64,000 nt of DNA from Flavobacterium croceum DSM 17960 (GTDB lineage: Bacteria; Bacteroidota; Bacteroidia; Flavobacteriales; Flavobacteriaceae). Numbering within the stretch: position 1 is the stretch's first letter; the number at the start of each line of letters is the position of its first letter. Below are positions 51,243-59,881 of this stretch, piece after piece. Where the stretch lies: positions 22,830-86,829 of the forward strand of contig NZ_PQNY01000012.1 in the NCBI RefSeq assembly GCF_002917885.1, in the 5' to 3' direction. Both the position numbers and the translations under genes were made by a program. The notes under the pieces were generated by a model, which made no database searches, was not told where the DNA came from, and saw only the letters and a program-made list of their open reading frames with translations.

Positions 51243-51812
51243 TTATGAACCTAGTGTTCTTGTAAAACAGTCAAGAATATGATCGTTTACCATACCTGTA
51301 GCTTGCATATGAGCATAGACAACCGTTGTTCCTACAAATTTAAAACCTCTTTTTTTCAAATCTTTACTTATTGCGTCAGATAATGGTGTAAAAGCTGGAA
51401 CTTCTTTTAGAGTTTTGGGTTTGTTATCGATAGGTTTTCCGTCTACAAAAGCCCAAATATATGTTGAAAAACTACCAAATTCTTCACGTATTTTAATAAA
51501 AGCAATTGCATTTGTTACAGCCGCTCTTATTTTTAATTGATTTCGAATAATGCCAGCGTCTTGCATAAGTTGTTGAATTTTGTTTTCGTCGAACTTTGCA
51601 ACTTTTTCAAAATCAAAATAAGCAAATGCTTTTTTAAAATTTTCTCTTTTTGACAAAACAGTGTACCAACTTAACCCAGCTTGAAAAGTTTCTAAAATTA
51701 AAAATTCAAACAGTTTTTTGTCATCATAAACAGGAATTCCCCATTCTTTGTCATGATAATCTCTATATAAATCATCTTTTTCGCACCAAGTGCAACGTGT
51801 TTTATTTTTCAT
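51243..51812 (-). CDS. tag: DNA-3-methyladenine glycosylase I
   Basis: A 189-residue HhH-superfamily glycosylase that removes 3-methyladenine. CTWCEKDDLYRDYHDKEWG near 7-25 is the family start with zinc-binding Cys residues; LETFQAGLSWYTVLSKRENF near 40-59 is the helix-hairpin-helix region; zinc ligands His and Cys recur near the end (HDH-like NDHILDCF). Its start overlaps the transporter gene by 11 bases. Confidence 0.95.
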   Translation of the reverse strand: MKNKTRCTWCEKDDLYRDYHDKEWGIPVYDDKKLFEFLILETFQAGLSWYTVLSKRENFKKAFAYFDFEKVAKFDENKIQQLMQDAGIIRNQLKIRAAVTNAIAFIKIREEFGSFSTYIWAFVDGKPIDNKPKTLKEVPAFTPLSDAISKDLKKRGFKFVGTTVVYAHMQATGMVNDHILDCFTRTLGS

Positions 51813-52455
51813 GATTATGAATATATTTTTCTATTAATGAATGCCCAAGGTAAATAAGAGGAGTCATACAAATAGCAATAACTAATTTTACAGAATAACC
51901 TGTAAATGCTGAGGTTATATAGGTTGTAGTATTTATTTTTTTGGGTAACCAAAATGCAATACCCAGCACTATAAAACTATCAAACAATTGAGATATTACT
52001 GTAGAGCCAGTACTCCTTAACCAAATCATACGGTTTCCTGTTTTGTTTTTTACAAAATGAAATAAGGTAACATCTATTAATTGCGAAAATAAAAAAGCCG
52101 CAATGCTACCTACAATAATCCATTGACTTTGCCCAAAAACTCCGTTAAATTGGTAATCAGATACTAAACCTGAACCTTTTACCGCAGGGATTTTTTGTGC
52201 AAAAAACAAAATAAAAAAAGTATAAGCAATTAAGCAGGCGGTAATTAAGCTAAGTTTTCGTACACCCTTTTGCCCAAAATATTCATTTATTAAATCGGTT
52301 GTAATAAATACAATAGGCCATGGTAATATGCCAATACTCATAGGCACTCCAAATACAGAAATGAGCTTGCCTCCTATAAGTTCGGCGACTATAGCATTGG
52401 TAATAAATATACCAGCCAAAATTACATAAACAGTGTCTTTTCTAGATTGAAACAT
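51802..52455 (-). CDS. yhhQ: Queuosine precursor transporter (VUT/YhhQ family)
   Basis: A 217-residue protein with six helices. VPMSIGILPWPIVFITTDLINEYFGQKGVRKLS near 37-69 carries the PxTFxxTDxxxExYG-like motif of the YhhQ/VUT family, which imports the queuosine precursor 7-cyano-7-deazaguanine and related bases. The second half repeats the fold with RSTGSTVISQLFDSFIVL near 147-164. It overlaps tag; the pairing has no evident functional reason. Confidence 0.9.
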   Translation of the reverse strand: MFQSRKDTVYVILAGIFITNAIVAELIGGKLISVFGVPMSIGILPWPIVFITTDLINEYFGQKGVRKLSLITACLIAYTFFILFFAQKIPAVKGSGLVSDYQFNGVFGQSQWIIVGSIAAFLFSQLIDVTLFHFVKNKTGNRMIWLRSTGSTVISQLFDSFIVLGIAFWLPKKINTTTYITSAFTGYSVKLVIAICMTPLIYLGHSLIEKYIHNHEK

Positions 52456-52599
52456 TTGCTCTAAATTTACCTAATTTTCAAAGTTACTTATTTTTTGTAG
52501 ACAAAAAACATTCAAAATTAGTTATCATGTTGCAACAATTTACTTTTACTTATATTTGTTAAGGATACTACTATATAATCTACTTTTGTATAAGTAAAT

Positions 52600-54717
52600 A
52601 TGAAATACATGAAAACAATATTTGTAACACTAGTACTAAGTACAACAATAATTACTATGAATGCACAAAACAAGAATAGTTTGTTAAACGAATGGAAAGG
52701 CAATTATGGAGGTGTTCCTGCTTTTGATCAGTACAAAGTTTCTGATATGAAAGAAGCATTGGAAGTGGCTATGAAAGAAAAATTAGATGAAGTAAATGCG
52801 ATTGCCAATAACAAAAAACCAGCCACTTTTGCAAATACCATTGCAGCTCTAGAAAAAGTAGGTAAAAAACTTTCTCGTGTTTATGCCGTATACGGAATTT
52901 ATTCGTCTAATTTAAATAGCGCTGATTTCGAGCCAATTGAAGCCGAAATGGAACCAAAATTAGCCGAAATCTCTGATAAAATTACTCAAAATACAAAATT
53001 GTTTAAGCGTATAGAATCTGTTTACAAATCTAAAGACAAATTAAAATTAACCAAAGAGCAAAAAAGGTTAGTGCAAGTATATTATGAAAGATATGTATAT
53101 GATGGTGCAAAATTGGATGCCAAAAGCAAAGCAAAAGTGAGCGATTTAAATCAAAAATTAGCAGGATTGTATACAAAATTCAGTCAAAATTTACTTTCAG
53201 AAGAAAATAACCAATACGTAGAATTAAAAACTGATTCAGATTTTGACGGATTACCCGAACAGTTAAAAAGTGCTGCAAAAACAACAGCTCAAGAGCATAA
53301 TTTAACATCTTTGGGAGCAATAGCAAATACTCGTTCATCTGTAGAACCGTTTTTAACCTATTCGGCAAATAGAACATTACGAGAAAAAGTATGGAGAATG
53401 TTTGTAAATAGAGGTGATAATGGCAATGCTCAAGACAACAATGCAATTATTACTCAAATATTAAAACTACGTGCCGAGCGAGCCAAATTAATGGGATTTT
53501 CATCACATGCACACTGGAAATTATCCAATACTATGGCAAAAAATCCTACTAATGCCATGAAACTCATGATGGATATTTGGAAGCCTGCTGTAGCACAAGT
53601 AGCGATTGAAGTTGCCGATATGCAAAAAATTGTAGATAATGAAGGTCAAAACTTTCAAATTCAACCTTGGGACTATCGTTTTTATGCCGAAAAAGTGCGT
53701 AAAGCAAAATATGATTTAGATCAAAACGAAGTAAAACAATATTTACAGTTAGATAAACTACGAGAAGGTATGTTTTGGGTGGCAGGAGAATTGTTTGATT
53801 TGAAATTTACTCAAGTTCACGATGTACCCGTATATCATCCAGATGTTACGGTCTACGAAGTTGTAAATAAAACAACAGGTAAGCATGTTGGTTTATGGTA
53901 TTTCGATCCGTATGCTCGCAAAGGAAAACGTTCGGGCGCATGGATGAATGAATACAGAACACAAGAGCGATTTGCTGGTGATGTACCAACAATAGTATCT
54001 AATAATGCTAATTTTATAAAAGGTGTTGCAGGAGAACCTGTATTAATATCTTGGGACGATGCAAATACGCTATTTCACGAATTTGGTCATGCCTTACACG
54101 GATTGTGTTCAAATGTAAACTATCCTACATTAGCCGGTACAAATGTGGCTCGCGACTATGTAGAGTTTCCTTCACAAATACTAGAACGTTGGCTTTCTAC
54201 GCCAGAAGTTCTTACAAAATATGCTTTGCATTACAAAACCAATGAACCAATGCCACAAGAGTTATTGAAAAAAATAGAAAAAGCGTCTCATTTTAATGAA
54301 GGATTTGCTACTGTAGAATTAATTTCTAGTGCATTAATAGACATGAAGTTACACATGGAAGGTACTAAAGAAATTGATCCGGATGCTTTTGAAAAAAATA
54401 CTCTAATATCATTAAATATGCCTGCACAAATGGTTATGCGTCATAGAACACCTCAATTTGGGCATATTTTTTCAAGTGATGAATATTCGGCGGGATATTA
54501 TAGTTATTTGTGGGCCGATGTAATTTGTGCCGATGCTTACGAAGCATTTACCGAAGCAAAAGGGCCTTACGATACAACAGTTGCCAAACGATTATTAAAA
54601 TATGTGTTTAGTTCTGGAAATACTATCGATCAAGGAGAAGCTTACCGCCTTTTTAGAGGACGAGATGCAAAAGTAGATGCGTTAATGCGTAGCAAAGGAT
54701 TTCCTGTAGTAAAATAA
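52600..54717 (+). CDS. dcp: M3 family peptidyl-dipeptidase (Dcp-like), exported
   Basis: A 705-residue zinc metallopeptidase with a signal peptide (residues 1-22, ending MNAQ), so periplasmic or outside the cell. TLFHEFGHALHGL near 488-500 gives the HExxH zinc motif, with the third ligand Glu about 25 residues later. An extended N-terminal helical region and GYYSYLWADVICADAYEAF near 630-648 fit the Dcp/oligopeptidase A plan. It trims C-terminal dipeptides from peptides. Preceded by a TACTTTTG box at 52581-52588, closed by a terminator. Confidence 0.92.
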   Translation: MKYMKTIFVTLVLSTTIITMNAQNKNSLLNEWKGNYGGVPAFDQYKVSDMKEALEVAMKEKLDEVNAIANNKKPATFANTIAALEKVGKKLSRVYAVYGIYSSNLNSADFEPIEAEMEPKLAEISDKITQNTKLFKRIESVYKSKDKLKLTKEQKRLVQVYYERYVYDGAKLDAKSKAKVSDLNQKLAGLYTKFSQNLLSEENNQYVELKTDSDFDGLPEQLKSAAKTTAQEHNLTSLGAIANTRSSVEPFLTYSANRTLREKVWRMFVNRGDNGNAQDNNAIITQILKLRAERAKLMGFSSHAHWKLSNTMAKNPTNAMKLMMDIWKPAVAQVAIEVADMQKIVDNEGQNFQIQPWDYRFYAEKVRKAKYDLDQNEVKQYLQLDKLREGMFWVAGELFDLKFTQVHDVPVYHPDVTVYEVVNKTTGKHVGLWYFDPYARKGKRSGAWMNEYRTQERFAGDVPTIVSNNANFIKGVAGEPVLISWDDANTLFHEFGHALHGLCSNVNYPTLAGTNVARDYVEFPSQILERWLSTPEVLTKYALHYKTNEPMPQELLKKIEKASHFNEGFATVELISSALIDMKLHMEGTKEIDPDAFEKNTLISLNMPAQMVMRHRTPQFGHIFSSDEYSAGYYSYLWADVICADAYEAFTEAKGPYDTTVAKRLLKYVFSSGNTIDQGEAYRLFRGRDAKVDALMRSKGFPVVK

Positions 54718-54766
54718 TACATTTTAAGATGTTTTAACTTGTTAAAAGCTTTTCCGTTATAGTAAG

Positions 54767-54792
54767 AACCTCCAAACTTTGGAGGTTTTTTT
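54767..54792 (+). terminator. Terminator after the M3 peptidase gene
   Basis: AACCTCCAAA (54767-54776) pairs with TTTGGAGGTT (54778-54787), followed by a T run. Confidence 0.85.
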
Positions 54793-54828
54793 TATATTGT
54801 TTAATTTACAAATAATTATAAAAATAAA

Positions 54829-54856
54829 TCCCCTAATTCAAATTTGAATTAGGGGA
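54829..54856 (-). terminator. Terminator of rpsB-tsf
   Basis: A perfect 28-base palindrome (TCCCCTAATTCAAA and its complement), located just downstream of tsf on the minus strand and followed there by T-rich sequence. Confidence 0.85.
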
Positions 54857-54881
54857 CTATTATTTTAGTTTACTTTAAAAA

Positions 54882-55847
54882 TTATCCTAAAGTAACTCTT
54901 TTAAATCCAGTGATTTCAACATTGAAACCTTTTACATAATCACCAACTTTTTTAGTGTCGTCTTTGATAAAGTTTTGGTCTAACAAAGCTTTTTCTTGGT
55001 CTAATGTTGTGTTGTCAGAAATAAAACGTTGAATTTTACCAGGTATAATTTTATCCCAAATTTGTTCTGGTTTACCTTCTGCTTTTAATTCTGCTTTAGC
55101 ATCTTCTTCAGCTTGTTTTAAAACTTCTTCAGTTAATTGAGCATAAGAAATATACTTAGGAACATTTTTTAATGTTTTTCCTAATCGTGCTGCCTCTTCA
55201 TTTTCTTTTTCGATTACTGCAATACGAGCATCAAGTTCAGAAGCAATAAATGCAGGATCAAAATCTTTGTAAGACAAAGTATCTGCACCCATTGAAGCTA
55301 CCTGCATAGAGATATCTTTAGTTAATGTTTCAGCATCTGAAATTACGGCTGAAATAGCAGTTAAAGCAGCAATTTTGTTTACGTGTACATACGATCCAAC
55401 AAATGCACCTTCCAAAATTTCAAATCCACCGATTTCAATTTTTTCACCAATAACACCTGTTTGCTCTGTTAATTTTTCTGCAACAGTGATAGTAGCATCA
55501 AATGGAGAAGCTAAAAAGTCTTCTTTAGATGTAAAATTGATAGCTTTTTCTGCTAATTGTTTTGCCAAAGAAATAAATGATTCGTTTTTACCTACGAAAT
55601 CTGTTTCACAGTTTAATGTGATTACAGCCCCTTTGGTTTTATCAGCATTTACAAAAGCAGCAGCAGCTCCTTCTGTAGATTCTCTATCAGAACGGTTTGC
55701 AGCAACTTTTTGTCCTTTTTTTCTAAGGATTTCTATTGCTTTGTCAAAATCACCTTCAGCTTCTACCAAAGCTTTTTTACAGTCCATCATTCCTGCACCA
55801 GTGATAGTTCTTAATTTATTTACGTCTGCGGCGGTAATATTTGCCAT
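54882..55847 (-). CDS. tsf: Elongation factor Ts
   Basis: A 321-residue nucleotide exchange factor for EF-Tu. The UBA-like N-terminal domain ADVNKLRTITGAGMMDCKKALVEAEGDFDKAIEILRKKG is at about 6-44, and the core carries LNCETDFVGKNESFISLAK near 77-95 and VHVNKIAALTAI near 152. The C-terminal module resembles the usual end of bacterial EF-Ts. Cotranscribed with rpsB, with a repeat-bearing gap of 144 bases between them. Confidence 0.96.
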   Translation of the reverse strand: MANITAADVNKLRTITGAGMMDCKKALVEAEGDFDKAIEILRKKGQKVAANRSDRESTEGAAAAFVNADKTKGAVITLNCETDFVGKNESFISLAKQLAEKAINFTSKEDFLASPFDATITVAEKLTEQTGVIGEKIEIGGFEILEGAFVGSYVHVNKIAALTAISAVISDAETLTKDISMQVASMGADTLSYKDFDPAFIASELDARIAVIEKENEEAARLGKTLKNVPKYISYAQLTEEVLKQAEEDAKAELKAEGKPEQIWDKIIPGKIQRFISDNTTLDQEKALLDQNFIKDDTKKVGDYVKGFNVEITGFKRVTLG

Positions 55848-55869
55848 ATTTTTTTAATTTAATTTTACT

Positions 55870-55985
55870 ATTAAAATTTTGTGTAAATTAAAAATTCCAA
55901 TTTACAAAACCCGAAATTCCAATTTTAATAAATAATCAAATAATTGAAAATTTGTTGGAATTTGGAATTTATAGATTGGAATTTT
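55870..55985. repeat. AATTCCAATTT / inverted repeat array between rpsB and tsf
   Basis: Copies of AATTCCAA on the left (two) face TTGGAATT copies on the right (three partial), giving a long potential AT-rich stem within the rpsB-tsf spacer. Strings of this kind are, from memory, repeated in Flavobacteriales genomes. The stretch holds no gene. Confidence 0.55.
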
Positions 55986-55991
55986 CTGTTT

Positions 55992-56774
55992 TTATTCTTC
56001 AGATTTTGTTTCTACTGGAGCAACTTCAGGAGCAGCAGTAGCAACTTCTGGTGTTTCAACAGTTTCTTCAGTTTCTTTTTCAGAAGTTCTGTTTGCTAAT
56101 CCGTCTTTTACAGCATCAGTTACTAACGATAATATTTTTTCGATAGATTTTGAAGCATCATCATTTGCAGGTATTACATAATCTACTTCACGTGGATCTG
56201 AGTTTGTATCTACCATTGCAAAAACTGGAATGTTTAATTTTTTTGCTTCTTTTACTGCGATGTGTTCAGCTTTAATATCTACTACAAATAGAGCAGCAGG
56301 TATTCTAGACATGTCAGCAATAGATCCTAAGTTCTTTTCTAGTTTAGCACGAAGACGATCTATTTGTAATTTTTCTTTTTTCGATAACGTATCGAAAGTA
56401 CCATCTTTTTTCATTCTATCGATAGAAGCCATTTTTTTAACGGCTTTACGGATAGTTACAAAGTTGGTAAGCATACCACCTGGCCATCTTTCTGTAATGT
56501 ATGGCATATTGCAAGCAGCAGCTTTTTCAGCAACGATATCTTTAGCTTGTTTTTTGGTAGCTACAAAAAGTACTTTTCTACCAGAGGCAGCAATTTTTTT
56601 CAAAGCTTCGTTAGCTTCTTCAATTTTTGCTGCAGTTTTATATAGGTTAATGATATGAATACCATTACGCTCCATATAAATGTAAGGAGCCATGTTTGGA
56701 TCCCATTTGCGAGTCATGTGTCCAAAATGAACACCTGCTTCTAATAATTCTTTAACTTCTATTTTGTTTGCCAT
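55992..56774 (-). CDS. rpsB: 30S ribosomal protein S2
   Basis: A 260-residue ribosomal protein. LLEAGVHFGHMTRKWDPNMAPYIYMERNGIHIINL near 10-44, and later RWPGGMLTNF near 114-123 and PVFAMVDTNSDP near 191-202, are S2 hallmarks. The tail after residue 230 is Glu/Thr/Val-rich and acidic. Precedes tsf in the same direction as usual. Confidence 0.97.
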   Translation of the reverse strand: MANKIEVKELLEAGVHFGHMTRKWDPNMAPYIYMERNGIHIINLYKTAAKIEEANEALKKIAASGRKVLFVATKKQAKDIVAEKAAACNMPYITERWPGGMLTNFVTIRKAVKKMASIDRMKKDGTFDTLSKKEKLQIDRLRAKLEKNLGSIADMSRIPAALFVVDIKAEHIAVKEAKKLNIPVFAMVDTNSDPREVDYVIPANDDASKSIEKILSLVTDAVKDGLANRTSEKETEETVETPEVATAAPEVAPVETKSEE

Positions 56775-56801
56775 TTTTTGTAATAGTTTACGTTCCGTTT
56801 G

Positions 56802-56870
56802 ATTAGCAATGTTCTTTTTGCTTTTAGCAGTTTGCTATTGGCTTTAAGCTTCATTTAGATGCTAAACTAA
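56802..56870. repeat. AGCTAATAGC-type repeat between rpsI and rpsB
   Basis: On the minus strand the text runs AAAGCCAATAGC, AAACTGCTAAAAGC, AAAAAG: degenerate short units around GCTAATAGC. I recall this kind of string as a recurrent intergenic repeat in Bacteroidota. It lies in the 166-base spacer before rpsB. Confidence 0.45.
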
Positions 56871-56940
56871 TTTCCTTTGTGTAAAAGAAATAAACGACAA
56901 CTGTGTTTCTAATTTCAATAAAAAAGGAACGATAATTCGA

Positions 56941-57327
56941 TTAACGTTTAGAGAATTGGAATCTCTTACGTGCTTTTTTCTGACCGAATTTTTTACGTTC
57001 TACCATTCTTGGATCTCTTGTTAATAATCCTTCTGGTTTTAAGACAGCTCTGTTTTCAGCTTCTACTTCGCACATAGCGCGAGCAATAGCCATTCTTACA
57101 GCTTCTGCTTGTCCTGTAGTTCCACCTCCATATACATTTACTTTTACATCAAAGTTTTCAACATTGTTTGTCATAGACATAGGTTGTAAAACTTTGTATT
57201 GTAATGTAGCTGTAGGGAAATAATTAGCAAATTCTCTTTTGTTTACAGTGATTTTTCCTGTTCCTTCAGTAACATAAACACGTGCAACTGCACATTTTCT
57301 TCTACCGATTTTATGAATAACTCCCAT
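56941..57327 (-). CDS. rpsI: 30S ribosomal protein S9
   Basis: A 128-residue protein. IGRRKCAVARVYVTEGTGKITVN near 7-29 and the C-terminal tail LTRDPRMVERKKFGQKKARKRFQFSKR with its Lys/Arg end reaching the P-site tRNA are typical. It overlaps rplM by one base (ATG/TAA). Confidence 0.97.
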   Translation of the reverse strand: MGVIHKIGRRKCAVARVYVTEGTGKITVNKREFANYFPTATLQYKVLQPMSMTNNVENFDVKVNVYGGGTTGQAEAVRMAIARAMCEVEAENRAVLKPEGLLTRDPRMVERKKFGQKKARKRFQFSKR

Positions 57328-57782
57328 TACTTCAGATCGTTTAAGTTAACGGTTTTAGGTTGTTGAGCTGCGTGTTTGTGCTCTGAACCTACATTTACAT
57401 TTAAATTACGGAAAAGTTGCGCTCCTAATTTGTTTTTAGGCAACATTCCTTTTACAGCTTTTTCTACTAATAATGCAGGATTTTTTTGTTGCATTACTTT
57501 TGCAGATAAGCTTCTTTGTCCTCCTGGATAACCTGTGTGGCGGATGTATGTTTTGTCCTCCAATTTGTTACCAGTTAGGTTGATTTTTTCTGCGTTGATA
57601 ACAATTACGTTATCTCCACAATCAACGTGCGGCGTATAACTTGGCTTGTACTTACCTCTTAATAGCATGGCTACTTTTGAAGCAAGACGACCTAAGTTAT
57701 GACCCTCAGCATCTACAACAATCCACTGTTTGTCTACAGTAGCTTTGTTTGCTGAAACTGTCTTGTAGCTTAATGTGTTCAC
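57327..57782 (-). CDS. rplM: 50S ribosomal protein L13
   Basis: A 151-residue protein. QWIVVDAEGHNLGRLASKVAMLLRGKYKPSYTPHVDCGDNVIVINAEKI near 20-68 is the conserved L13 core, with VKGMLPKNKLG near 109-119. First gene of the rplM-rpsI unit; its promoter at 57828-57857 is one of the clearest in the window. Confidence 0.97.
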   Translation of the reverse strand: MNTLSYKTVSANKATVDKQWIVVDAEGHNLGRLASKVAMLLRGKYKPSYTPHVDCGDNVIVINAEKINLTGNKLEDKTYIRHTGYPGGQRSLSAKVMQQKNPALLVEKAVKGMLPKNKLGAQLFRNLNVNVGSEHKHAAQQPKTVNLNDLK

Positions 57783-57827
57783 AATAATTAATTTAAATTA
57801 AACATTCCATTCCCAATTAAGGGAGTG

Positions 57828-57857
57828 CAAAAGTACAAATTATTATTATATATACAA
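57828..57857 (-). promoter_or_regulatory. Promoter of rplM-rpsI
   Basis: On the minus strand TTG (57855-57857), 19 bases, TACTTTTG (57828-57835), followed by CACTCCC; an exact match to the Bacteroidota promoter layout. Confidence 0.75.
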
Positions 57858-57883
57858 GTGTGTGAAGAAATTTAGTTGTCAAA

Positions 57884-59260
57884 TTACACAGACACGCTTA
57901 TTTTATCTGGGTTGTAACCCACATAAGGCATAACGCTTTCTTTAAATTGTACCCCGTATTCTTCCAATTCTTTAAGTATTGGATTGTATACTTCGGGGTT
58001 TATAGGTAGTTGTACTCCAGGTGTTTTTATTTTTCCGTTTAATATTTGTAGTGTTGCCATAGCTACAGGTAATCCTACTGTTTTTGCCATAGCTGTATAG
58101 GTTTGGTCGTCTCCTATACAAACCATTTTGGAGTCTATTTGTTGTTGAATGCCATTAAGTTCATATCCAAATTTATGATACATTACAATCATATCTTTGT
58201 CTTTTGGTTCAAGTGCCCAACTTTCGTTTAATATTTTTTCGAGAATTTGTGCTGGCGTTGCATTGGGTAATCCAATTTTTTTGTTGGGGTTAAACAAGTC
58301 TAGTTCCAAAAGTTTGTCCCACATAATGTCGTCTTGTTCAATGCCAAGCTGCATTCGGGTTTTTATTTCTACCGAATCTGTAGGGTGGTAAGGTAAAAAA
58401 GAATTTATAAAGTCTCTGTACGACATGTTTTCGGAGTTTTCCATAACGTAAGTGTCGTCTGTCATGCCGAGCATAACAAACATATTCCATGCTTTTGAAA
58501 AACCTACTCTACGAATTGTACCTCTGTATAGTGTAAGTATGTCGTCTAGCCCGTATACACTTCTGTACTTGAGAGAATCTCTATTGGCGTAAGCTTCAAA
58601 TTTTCCGTAGCCTTCTACAGCTAAAAATTCGGTTCTTCTAAATATTTTTGGATAAGGAATGTATTTGTATTTGCCTTCTTGAATAAATTTTGCTGCGCCT
58701 CCTTGTCCTGCCAATACTACATTTCTTGGTGCCCAAGTAAACTTGTAATTCCATAGATTGTTGTCGCTTTCGGGAGCTACAAGTCCGCCGCAAAACGATT
58801 CAAAAAGAAGCATTTTTCCACCTTGTTCTCGTATAGCATGAATTATTTTCATGGCACTCATGTGGTCTATACCAGGGTCAAGACCAATTTCGTTCATAAA
58901 AATCAAGCTGTTTGCTTTTACTTCTGCATCGAGTGCCTGCATAGCATCAGAAACATAAGAGGCGGTAACCATATTTTTTTTAAACAAAATACAATCTTTT
59001 GCAACCTCTATATGCATATGGGCAGGAAGCATAGATACAACAATATCTGTGTTTTGTATTAGATTTTGTCTTTCGGATACATTATTTATGTCTAATGCTA
59101 CTGCTTTAGAATTAATATGATTTTGTAGTTTTTTTTGAGCTTGTTCTACCGATAAATCTGCAAGTGTAATAAATAGATTTTCTTTTTCAGATTTGTCTAA
59201 TAAATATTTGATAAGAGATGAAGCAGATCTGCCTGCGCCAATAATGAGTATTTTTCTCAT
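57884..59260 (-). CDS. Saccharopine dehydrogenase family protein
   Basis: A 458-residue NAD(P)-dependent enzyme. The Rossmann start ILIIGAGRSASSLIKYLLD is near 4-22, IVVSMLPAHMHIEVAKDC near 74-91, and the substrate region MNEIGLDPGIDHMSAMKII near 122-140. This resembles bacterial saccharopine reductase / lysine-forming dehydrogenase proteins acting in lysine breakdown through saccharopine. With the glutaryl-CoA dehydrogenase at 16082, it suggests a lysine catabolic route, but the direction of the reaction is unproven. Monocistronic, divergent from the DUF423 gene. Confidence 0.87.
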   Translation of the reverse strand: MRKILIIGAGRSASSLIKYLLDKSEKENLFITLADLSVEQAQKKLQNHINSKAVALDINNVSERQNLIQNTDIVVSMLPAHMHIEVAKDCILFKKNMVTASYVSDAMQALDAEVKANSLIFMNEIGLDPGIDHMSAMKIIHAIREQGGKMLLFESFCGGLVAPESDNNLWNYKFTWAPRNVVLAGQGGAAKFIQEGKYKYIPYPKIFRRTEFLAVEGYGKFEAYANRDSLKYRSVYGLDDILTLYRGTIRRVGFSKAWNMFVMLGMTDDTYVMENSENMSYRDFINSFLPYHPTDSVEIKTRMQLGIEQDDIMWDKLLELDLFNPNKKIGLPNATPAQILEKILNESWALEPKDKDMIVMYHKFGYELNGIQQQIDSKMVCIGDDQTYTAMAKTVGLPVAMATLQILNGKIKTPGVQLPINPEVYNPILKELEEYGVQFKESVMPYVGYNPDKISVSV

Positions 59261-59415
59261 AAAATAATAGTAAATAGTTGCAAATTTATAAAACTAATGC
59301 TACTAAATGTGTAAATATTGATAAAATCTAAAAAATATAAGGTCAATATAAAGCTTTAAACTATTTTTGTAGGAACTAGAAATTAATTTGTTTTCTACAA
59401 ATAAATATTAAAAAA

Positions 59416-59802
59416 ATGAATAATAAAATCTTTTCTGTAGCTGCTTTTTTTGGAATGACGGCTATTATTTTTGGTGCTTTTGGTGCACATGCACTTAAAA
59501 AAGTTTTGTTGCCAGAGCATTTAATTAGTTTTGAAACTGCTGTAAAATATCAAATGTATCATGCTTTGTTTTTGTTGTTTTTAGGATTGCAAAATCAATT
59601 AGATGAGAAGTCCAAAAAATTAATATATTACTTTGTTGTTTTGGGAGTAATATTGTTCTCGGGTTCTATTTATTTATTGTCTACGGGTTCTATTTCTGGA
59701 ATAAATTTTAAACCCTTTGGCTTTGTTACCCCTATTGGAGGTGTATTTTTAATTTTGTCTTGGGGTGTTTTATTTTGGAATTATCTTTTCAAAAAATCAT
59801 AA
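59416..59802 (+). CDS. DUF423 membrane protein
   Basis: A 128-residue protein with four helices. The motif FGAFGAHALKKVLLPEHLISFETAVKYQMYHALFLLFLG near 19-57 is that of DUF423 / YgdD-like proteins. Function unknown. An isolated gene upstream of pckA. Confidence 0.93.
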   Translation: MNNKIFSVAAFFGMTAIIFGAFGAHALKKVLLPEHLISFETAVKYQMYHALFLLFLGLQNQLDEKSKKLIYYFVVLGVILFSGSIYLLSTGSISGINFKPFGFVTPIGGVFLILSWGVLFWNYLFKKS

Positions 59803-59815
59803 AGTTTAATGTAAC

Positions 59816-59827
59816 TACAACGTTGTA
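59816..59827. promoter_or_regulatory. Palindromic operator candidate upstream of pckA
   Basis: TACAACGTTGTA, a perfect 12-base palindrome, 13 bases before a TAAATTTG -7-like box (59841-59848) and 54 bases before the pckA ATG. Its position would overlap the -33 region. Confidence 0.35.
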
Positions 59828-59881
59828 ATAATTAATTTTTTAAATTTGCAAAAACAATTAATTACAACACAAATTAAATTT

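Noticed and set aside
52456..52599. Possible preQ1 riboswitch before the queuosine-precursor transporter gene
   Set aside because: The upstream minus-strand sequence lacks the C-rich loop and A-rich tail of preQ1-I and gives no convincing stem.
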